From: Fremontodendron californicum
Taxonomy: Eukaryota; Streptophyta; Magnoliopsida; Malvales; Malvaceae
DNA length: 64,000 nucleotides
Reading direction: 5' to 3'
Assembly (NCBI GenBank): GCA_030761205.1
Contig: JAULJL010000027.1
Span: 22,674,498-22,738,497, forward strand
Part shown: positions 57,241 to 64,000 of the stretch, in pieces
Position numbering within the stretch: the stretch's first letter is position 1
Layout: every line of letters begins with the position of its first letter
Program-made: the position numbers and the translations under genes
The notes under the pieces: generated by a model
Database searches by the model: none
Told to the model about the DNA's origin: nothing
What the model saw: the letters and a program-made list of their open reading frames with translations, nothing else

Positions 57241-59034
57241 CACCCCCACACTTAGATTGTTGCTAGTCCCTAGCAACGACTCAATAAAAATAAAATAAGA
57301 AAATCTAATCTAATCCACTTTCGTAGGAAATCACGGTGGCACTTAGCATGTGACACAAGCCTTTAAACCCCTAGGTGTCCCTAGTGGACGAGTTTAGTCT
57401 CGTGAGGGTTTACTAGAACGATACCCACAAACATTGAAAAACTAAAATATAAATAAACTACATATACTAAAAATATTTACTCCTAATCCTTTCAATACAA
57501 ATTAGAGACAATCTTTGAACAAGTCTTATAAACTAATCAATAGCTTAAAGAATTTCACAAAAAATCATACTTGAATGTAAATTGTTTGAGTTAAGCCAAT
57601 ATTAACATAACATATTTCAATCAAAATAGTGCATATTCAAACTTAATCTCAACTACTCACATGGGATACCCTCATGATTTTCACTCTTTAAAGTAGTGGT
57701 GAAGTGTTTACACTCAATCAATCTCATGAAAACAGTTCTACCATATGCTTGCTTGTCCACCTATTCTCCACTATTTAGATCATACAACTTCATGAATCAA
57801 GAGGTCTTTAATCAAGGTTGTAATGGGGTCAAGGGGTTTGTAATGTGGTTGAAGAACAAAAGGATAAAGATATCACAAAGGTTCCAAAGAGTTCATAAAG
57901 TTTCGAGACATAAAAAGATCATACAAATAAAACTTCTCAAAACTCTTATAAAGCACATAATAACATAGGCTAAATATTCATGTTGAGCCTTTGCATCATT
58001 CTAACCAACTTTGTAACATCTTTTTCTTTACTTTAACTAGAAGTTCAAGAGAAGATTTTTTTTTTTTTTTATATGAGAATGTATTTGACAATGATCCCTT
58101 TCTTTTTCTCTTGACTTTTTTCTTTCTTTTCCCCCCACACTTATTTCTTGTTTCTAACCCAAATTTTCAATAAATCTTCTTTGTCTTTGCAACTTGTCTC
58201 AAAACATGCTAATTCATCTTTTGGAACAAAGGTAAAGATATAAGTATATTTAGGTTAGGGACAAGTTATGGTTACCAAAGATATAGCTTATTCAATGTAG
58301 GCTCAAATTGGTTCACTAAGGGTGTGTTCTCTTGGAACATTAATAATGGATGGCTGTTTGGCTCTGGTTATAATCCTAATGCCTCTATCATATTCATGTT
58401 GTCACATGTATCAATATAGTCTCAAACGGTTTAAAGCAAGTTCTAGAGAATCATGTAATCATAAGAGCACTCAAGAAAGAAATTAGATTGATTTGTATAA
58501 TGCATCAATCATTATAGGCTCAAAAACTCACAAGGATGATTATACAAGTCAGATTAAGTCTAAACATGCTTCTTTCTCAATCAACATATCATATTAACAT
58601 TGGCTCATAAAAAGATTGACATCAAGCTCAATTCTCATGAAAATCTTCTCACTAATAAATCTGTTTTAGACTTATGCAATTCATATCTCATCATAGTATT
58701 GAAAGTAACTAAAACACACTAAAAACACACTAAGTCTAAACATGCTATTTTTTTTTTTTTTTTTTTTTTAGAAGATTAAATCAAACTGACAAGGTATGTC
58801 TCAAGTCTCCCTTACTCAGACCTTGTTCAGAATGAATACTTCTAAATGTCTTAAAACACAACAAATTTTTTTTTTTTTATTTTTATATTAGAAAAATATA
58901 TCCCTTACCCCCTACTAAAATATGACATTGTCCCCAATGTCAAATTTTAAAGGTAGAATTTAGGAGATATTACCTGCAGAGGTTGCTAACCACTTATTAT
59001 AACTGAGACACAACAAGCAAAATGTTAGATAATG
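57241..59034 (-). other. 3' non-coding region with PPT
   Basis: PPT complement 57241-57253 and hairpin to about 57277, then the Athila-like block with a CCCCCCACACTTATTT tract near 58132, an A/T joint near 58740, one ~62-bp unit (about 58787-58848) and the CATTGTCCCCAATGTC hairpin near 58925. The 90-residue ORF at 57696 is antisense and unsupported. Confidence 0.7.
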
Positions 59035-59682
59035 TCACAAAGACAAAGTGCAATCCACTCCTTGCTCGTCCATATCTCTTTTTCTTTTTCCGAGCGTTTG
59101 CGAAACAACCGTAGCAGATAAACACTCATAAGCTTGGAGCTTTTTGAGTAAACCTTCAATGGTTGTAGCAGAAATTATGGTTCTCCTTGCCTCTGAAAAC
59201 ATGAATCCATTATCTACAGCATTATCTAAATATGAAAGCAAATTACTAAAATAACCATTAATATTAAGCAAACCAATGGGTTTCTTATTTGTGACCAAAG
59301 ATGACCAAGAAGCCACGCAAGCTATTTCTTCCAATGTACCCAGACCTCCTGGTAGAGCAATGAATGCATCGGCAGAATGGTACATGATTGTCATCCGTTC
59401 AGGGATACTCCAGACTTGTATTTCCTTACCCACGGTAGGTCCACAAAAACTTGTGAATAGTTTTGGCACGATTCCTAGAACTGGACTTCCTCCGGCGTGT
59501 GCTGCTGTAGCGACTGCTCGCATTAAACCCGTACTACTGCCTCCATAAATCAACTGGATCTTTTGTTGGGCAAGTATTACTCCAACTCTTATGGCTTCAT
59601 CAGCGAATATGTTATTTTTCCCTGGATAAGCACCTCCAAAGACACAAATTTTTTTAATGCGTTGGGACGAAGTACTTTCCAT
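59035..59682 (-). CDS. LOG-like: LOG-like protein with altered glycine motif
   Basis: 215 residues, open, PGGLGTLEE and Arg96 kept, but the nucleotide-binding GGGSTGLMG reads GGSSTGLMR (G49S, G55R). These glycines are strongly conserved in the family, so catalysis may be impaired. Otherwise it is close to 27614. Confidence 0.82.
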   Translation of the reverse strand: MESTSSQRIKKICVFGGAYPGKNNIFADEAIRVGVILAQQKIQLIYGGSSTGLMRAVATAAHAGGSPVLGIVPKLFTSFCGPTVGKEIQVWSIPERMTIMYHSADAFIALPGGLGTLEEIACVASWSSLVTNKKPIGLLNINGYFSNLLSYLDNAVDNGFMFSEARRTIISATTIEGLLKKLQAYECLSATVVSQTLGKRKRDMDEQGVDCTLSL

Positions 59683-60048
59683 TTTTTTTTCTTTTTCGAG
59701 TGCCTGAAAGAGAATGAGTACATGGTGTAATATATAGAGGACTGAGTAGTGAATCAGACAAGAGTAATAATGTCGCCGAAAGTGTATCTGACCTGTCAGA
59801 AAAAAATATTAAACTAACAAAAGATTTTTGCGTGATTTCAGGAAGAAAATCAAAAAGAGAAGAAAAAATCAACCGTAAAAGACAAATAAAAAAAAACGAG
59901 AATAATTACACAAATCGAACAACACGTAAATTAAACCAAAATAAAGTTATTGCAAATCAAACCAAAAGCTGAGAAGTCATTTATTGTAGTTGTGATTGTG
60001 GCTCACATCTTCCTCTGGTTTTACGTCCAGAAACGGCTTAAACGCCTT
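59683..60048 (-). promoter_or_regulatory. ORF2-LOG spacer
   Basis: Minus-strand counterpart of 27251-27613 with the TATATATTA complement near 59729 and the CTTTCAG acceptor-like site at about 59704. Confidence 0.5.
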
Positions 60049-60585
60049 CTATGAGTCGAGGATATGCTTCCCATCCAGTTTTCTTACAAGCTGGCAAACA
60101 GGGTCTTTTAACATCAGATTCCCAAGATGTTGCCATTCCCTTTGGAATTGCGGCCATAAATCAAGAATTTCTCTTTGTACGTCTCCACTAGGATGCGTCT
60201 CAAGAGAAAGTTGGATATTACCCAAATTCTCCTTACTCAGTCCATCCTTAATGAATTCAATTTTATCATCTCGATTAGAGGACGGAATCCCAATAGAACG
60301 ACATTTACCGTTACACGTCCATCGTGCACATTTGTGGCAATTTGAACTCATGCGCTTTGCTCGTCGCTTCTTTGCAAAAGTGCTTCTACCTGTACCTGGT
60401 AAATGCAAAACAGGAAGATATTCATCTTGACGTACCTTGGCTTCAATTATCCAACGTATGTCTCCAGGAATCCCTTTGTGCATAAGCATTCTTAATCTTT
60501 CAAATCGAACTTGGTAAAGCTTCAGTAAAATATTTCGAGGAAAAGGAGGAAATCGTTTCTGCAATCTTATGAGAATATCATCCAT
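60049..60585 (-). CDS. Viral nucleic-acid-binding-protein-like ORF2
   Basis: 178 residues, open, with T6I, GIPGD and E53Q. The basic arm and Cys cluster are unchanged. Confidence 0.7.
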   Translation of the reverse strand: MDDILIRLQKRFPPFPRNILLKLYQVRFERLRMLMHKGIPGDIRWIIEAKVRQDEYLPVLHLPGTGRSTFAKKRRAKRMSSNCHKCARWTCNGKCRSIGIPSSNRDDKIEFIKDGLSKENLGNIQLSLETHPSGDVQREILDLWPQFQREWQHLGNLMLKDPVCQLVRKLDGKHILDS

Positions 60586-61093
60586 CCTGAAAAAAAAATG
60601 AAAGAGAAATTTATATACAATATCAGTTTTGTGGGTAGCTGATAGAACCGATTTAAATAATCACGGAGTACCGTTATCCGCCATTTAACCGGGGTTAAAA
60701 AAAAATTATATTTACATCTAGTGTTTTTCAAAACAAGGATCAGAAAGAAAAACAACATAAAAAGACTCAAAAACAAAACACTCTAAATAAAATCCTAAAT
60801 TCTCCCCCCACACATAATTCTTACATTGTCATTAATGTAATGCTATTATCCCCCAATGCAAAAATTATATGTAAGAGAAAAGAACTATTAAACAAAAGAA
60901 ACTTATGCAGCCTAAATGAACTTAAAAGCAGTAAACACAATTAACAAAGAAACATAAGAAATAAAATAAAAACAATAAAAATAATAAAAGAAAAAGGAAA
61001 AGAAAGAGAAAGCAAATCTGAATATGGAAGGTTGGCAATTTCATCTTTAATTGGGCTGCCTTCCCAATTAACACTTGAGTTAGTGTTTTGAAT
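60586..61093 (-). promoter_or_regulatory. ORF1-ORF2 spacer
   Basis: It contains the leader block AACCCCGGTTAAATGGCGG (complement near 60680-60700), the ACATTAATGACAATGT module with GGGGGGA tract near 60803-60840, and the post-ORF1 hairpin 61049-61069. The upstream pyrimidine tract before ORF2 is shorter than in other copies. Confidence 0.55.
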
Positions 61094-62032
61094 CTAACCA
61101 ACACCCCTTCTTGTCTTTTTAGGCTTGTCAGGCTCATACATGAAATTTCCCAAATTTATGCGTTTGAGAGGAAGCTTTCTTTGCACAACAGTGGATGCAT
61201 TCTCCATTACAAGTATTATTCCATCATCCTTGGTGGTGCATATCTCATCGAGGAATGGTGCATCTTTTGGTACTTGTTGAATGGCATCCACAAATAAACT
61301 GTTTAAGGTTTCCAGGATGTCTTGTTCATGTTCCTCCTCCTTGAACTTTGCGAATCTACTAGGAAAAGGTGGAGAAGAAACATTAGCAAAAATTGGAATC
61401 TCAAACGTTACCTCAGGTGCTGAAATACTCTTATTTGGATCATTGGCTTCATTATCCTCAAGAATAGAATTCATCTCTAATTTTGTCTCATCCTCATCTT
61501 GTTCCTCATTCCTCAAGGTCACAATAGTAGCATTCTCCTTTGGGTTAATCATCGTTTGGGCAGAGAGTTCTTCAGATCTTTGTGCTACGCATACCACCAT
61601 ACTACTAGCCAATAGGCTCATTTGCCTTTCCAAACTCTGGATACTTGCCCTTGTTTCCTGTTGAAATTGCAAAGTATTAGTAACAAGAGAATCGACAAGA
61701 TCTTCTAAAGAAGTACCTGAGTTTTGAGTCATATGTAGTGGCTGAAAAAGATCTGGTTCTTGAGACCATGATTGATTAAATCTAGATGGATGAGTGTAAT
61801 TGGCATAAGGATCTACTTCTTGGTAATTTTTCGAGTAGCCATAATTAGTATGATCCCACCATCCCTCATGGTAAGTGTTTGAGTAATGGTCATACTGTTG
61901 GTCTTGGAACACTTGATGGCCTTGACATCCTCCCATGGCCAATTGTTGAACTGGGGAGGTGAGATTGGCTTGTTGATTCTCCATGTTCATGTATGCCACC
62001 AACTCTTCAAGTGTTAGATTGCTCAATTCCAT
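61094..62032 (-). CDS. Mini-Gag, ORF1
   Basis: 312 residues, colinear with the others, without gag domain or CCHC. It is preceded by the A-tract leader. Confidence 0.8.
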   Translation of the reverse strand: MELSNLTLEELVAYMNMENQQANLTSPVQQLAMGGCQGHQVFQDQQYDHYSNTYHEGWWDHTNYGYSKNYQEVDPYANYTHPSRFNQSWSQEPDLFQPLHMTQNSGTSLEDLVDSLVTNTLQFQQETRASIQSLERQMSLLASSMVVCVAQRSEELSAQTMINPKENATIVTLRNEEQDEDETKLEMNSILEDNEANDPNKSISAPEVTFEIPIFANVSSPPFPSRFAKFKEEEHEQDILETLNSLFVDAIQQVPKDAPFLDEICTTKDDGIILVMENASTVVQRKLPLKRINLGNFMYEPDKPKKTRRGVG

Positions 62033-62158
62033 CGTTTTCTTTTTTTTTTTTTTTTTTTTTCAAAATTTGATAAGAAAAACTTGTATGTACAAGAAAATAA
62101 AACTAATTAGAACTGAAAATAAGAATAAACCAAGTAACAAATAAACTAAAGAAAACAA

Positions 62159-62176
62159 TCCCCGGCAACGGCGCCA
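62159..62176 (-). other. Primer-binding site (tRNA-Asp)
   Basis: TCCCCGGCAACGGCGCCA on the plus strand, six bases from the LTR J edge. Confidence 0.9.
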
Positions 62177-62182
62177 AAAATT

Positions 62183-64000
62183 TGATGCACCCAAAAGAGT
62201 GTATCTTATTTAACCTTGCACTAAAAAGATCAATTGTAAGTATAGTAGTTAGCAAGGGTCGAGTCCTCAGGGATTGGGTTTTAGTTTATAAGTTAATAGT
62301 TTAAAACTTAAATTCAAGAACAATAAAAGAAAAGGGGTTTTTGAAGCCAGATTTAAACTAAAGTAAATAATAAGAATAAGATGCAAGGCGGTATAACCAG
62401 CCAATAAAAATATATATACTAAATTAGGCGGTATAACCAGCCAATAAAAATATATATACTAAATTAGGCGGTATAACCAGCCAATAAAAATATATATACT
62501 AAATTAGGCGGTATAACCAGCCAATAAAAATAAAACAAAGTTAATATACAAATTAGGCGGTATAACCAGCCAATAAAAATAAATATACTTTTAAAAATGA
62601 GCAAACTAGAAAAGTAAGAAAACAAGTAAGTAAGAAGAATCAAATATGAAAAATATGGTTAAGGTTTCATTCTCCACCACTAGACATCATTAAGAATCAA
62701 TTTCAGATCTATCAATATCAACCAACTATCAAAGTTAACAACCGTAGATAACAACAAGCTCTGTTATCCCAATCTTTCCTTAGTTTGTCGTTAAATAGAA
62801 CAAGCTCTCTATTTAATCTCTAACCATTAAACAACCTAGAATAAGCTCTCTAAATTCAATTTAATGGCAGCTTTATGATGAGAAAGATAGGTTGATCTAA
62901 GCAACAAACACATAAGCTCGGATTGTTCAACTTAGGTTATGTTCCATTTTGCAATTATTGAAAACTTGACCATAATCATTAATCACAAATTGCCACTTAT
63001 GAATAGGAAATCAAGACAATTACACGGATCAAGACTCCTAGACTAGCAATAGATAATTATCAAGATCTATCTAGTTGTACACCTAAATAAATCAAGACAA
63101 CATCATGAACAATTCTTGTAGAAGAACATAAGCAACTTTGATAGAAAATTAATGATAGATAGAATCTGAAAATCAATCACAAAACATGTCTAGGGCTTTG
63201 AAATCACCCTTAACCAAATAGAAGTTTAGCCTAGCATAGGCATTATAAACATAAACATAAAATTAAAGAAAATCTAAGAAGAAAATAAAAGAAAGAAAGA
63301 AGAAGAGGAAGAATATTAATTATCCAACCTCTTGCTCTCTCTAAAGAAAAAGAAAACTAGAGAAAAGAAAGAAAACTAGAGAAAAGAAAGAAGAAGAAAA
63401 CTTAGAGAATTTTATTAAAATGGCTAATATCCTACCTATGTACAATATGATCCCTTACAATCATCCAAGGCCCTCTATTTATACACATTTTGGAGGGCTA
63501 AATGACAAGAGACAAGCTTTACAAATTTCAAAGGTAGGTATAATAGGTGGGTGCATTTTCTAACAATTTTCGTCATATATGACGATTTTGATCAGCCAAC
63601 TTGATGGTCGATTTTGTCAATTTTGGAGGCCTTATCTGATCACATGGTCTTCTAGAAAAATGTTACCCTATCAGTTACTGATCTATAGCCGTTGGAATCA
63701 GCTCATTTGCTGATGTGGATAAGAAGATATGGGCACAATACAAAAACAGGTCAGCACAGACGTCATTGCACATCAGCCAACTTGATGGTCGATTTCTTCA
63801 ATATGGGAGGCTTTATATGATCACATGGTCTTCTAGACAAATCTTCCCCTATCAGTTAGCGATCCATAGCCGTTGGAATCAGCTCATTGGCTGATGTGTA
63901 TCGGACGATATGGTAAAAATGCGAAAACTGCTCAGGACAGACGTCATTGCACATCAGCCAACTTGATGGTTGATTTCGCTAGGCAAAACGACTCCGTTTC
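62183..64000 (-). repeat. LTR J (5' LTR, partial)
   Basis: Starts TGATGCACCC. Five ~40-bp repeats (62387, 62427, 62467, 62507, 62556), TATA complement 63477-63483, palindrome 63570-63585, and two U3 units. It is cut by the window end about 300 bases short of its expected terminus. Confidence 0.93.

Larger units (their letters stand above)
55117..64000 (-). mobile_element. Non-autonomous minus-strand element IJ (5' LTR leaves window)
   Basis: 3' LTR 55117-57240, PPT, LOG, ORF2, mini-Gag, PBS, then 5' LTR from 62183 beyond the end. Left flank tcggt; the right duplicate is outside the window. It is inserted within the cassette leader of another copy. Confidence 0.92.

Overview
This is plant nuclear DNA, probably from a eudicot. 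It is AT-rich, has a 500-base assembly gap (6208-6707), and consists almost entirely of LTR retrotransposons of one family nested and rearranged within each other. The Gag-Pol motifs, the primer-binding site complementary to the 3' end of plant tRNA-Asp, the GTGTGGGGG polypurine tracts and the post-pol motif CTTGGGAGGCAACCC all point to the Athila lineage of Ty3/gypsy. No ordinary single-copy host gene was recognised. LTRs run from TGATAACTCG to GGGTGCATCA and are about 1.65-2.12 kb long.

Layout: 1-1113 is a diverged Athila-type LTR fragment. 1114-6207 is a plus-strand non-autonomous element that runs into the gap. 6708-8433 is the 3' LTR of a minus-strand element X, whose inside (8434-9417, resumed 32417-33666) is split by a 13.5 kb element (9418-32416, TSD ggaac) with a full gag-pol. 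That element is itself split inside gag-pol by a complete minus-strand non-autonomous element (13247-22714, TSD acgga). This gives a three-level nest readable from its target-site duplications. 33667-34456 is a scrambled joint containing an RT fragment. 34457-48657 holds two non-autonomous units in tandem that share a middle LTR. 48658-55116 is a mosaic of 3' non-coding sequence, an LTR fragment, a broken minus-strand gag-pol and a piece of mini-gag. 55117-64000 is another minus-strand non-autonomous element whose 5' LTR leaves the window.

The notable biology is a two-gene cassette in the position where Athila elements carry their env-like ORF, present in both the gag-pol element and its deletion derivatives. 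The first gene (178 codons) has a basic GRSTFAKKRRAKRM stretch followed by a Cys cluster. It resembles the small nucleic-acid-binding proteins of Betaflexiviridae plant RNA viruses (Viral_NABP). The second (215 codons, intronless) is a LONELY GUY (LOG) type cytokinin riboside 5'-monophosphate phosphoribohydrolase with the PGGxGTxxE motif intact. Six cassettes plus one LOG remnant and one leader remnant are visible. Five of six NABP-like ORFs are open at full length. Two LOG copies look fully intact, a third is full-length with two glycine substitutions, and the others are truncated, broken or unresolved.

Inferred working model: the gag-pol element supplies Gag, protease, RT/RNase H and integrase. 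The smaller derivatives keep LTRs, PBS, PPT, a mini-Gag ORF without CCHC knuckle, and the cassette, and are mobilised in trans. An RNA-virus-like nucleic-acid-binding protein and a cytokinin-activating enzyme travelling on a plant retrotransposon is the candidate undescribed system.
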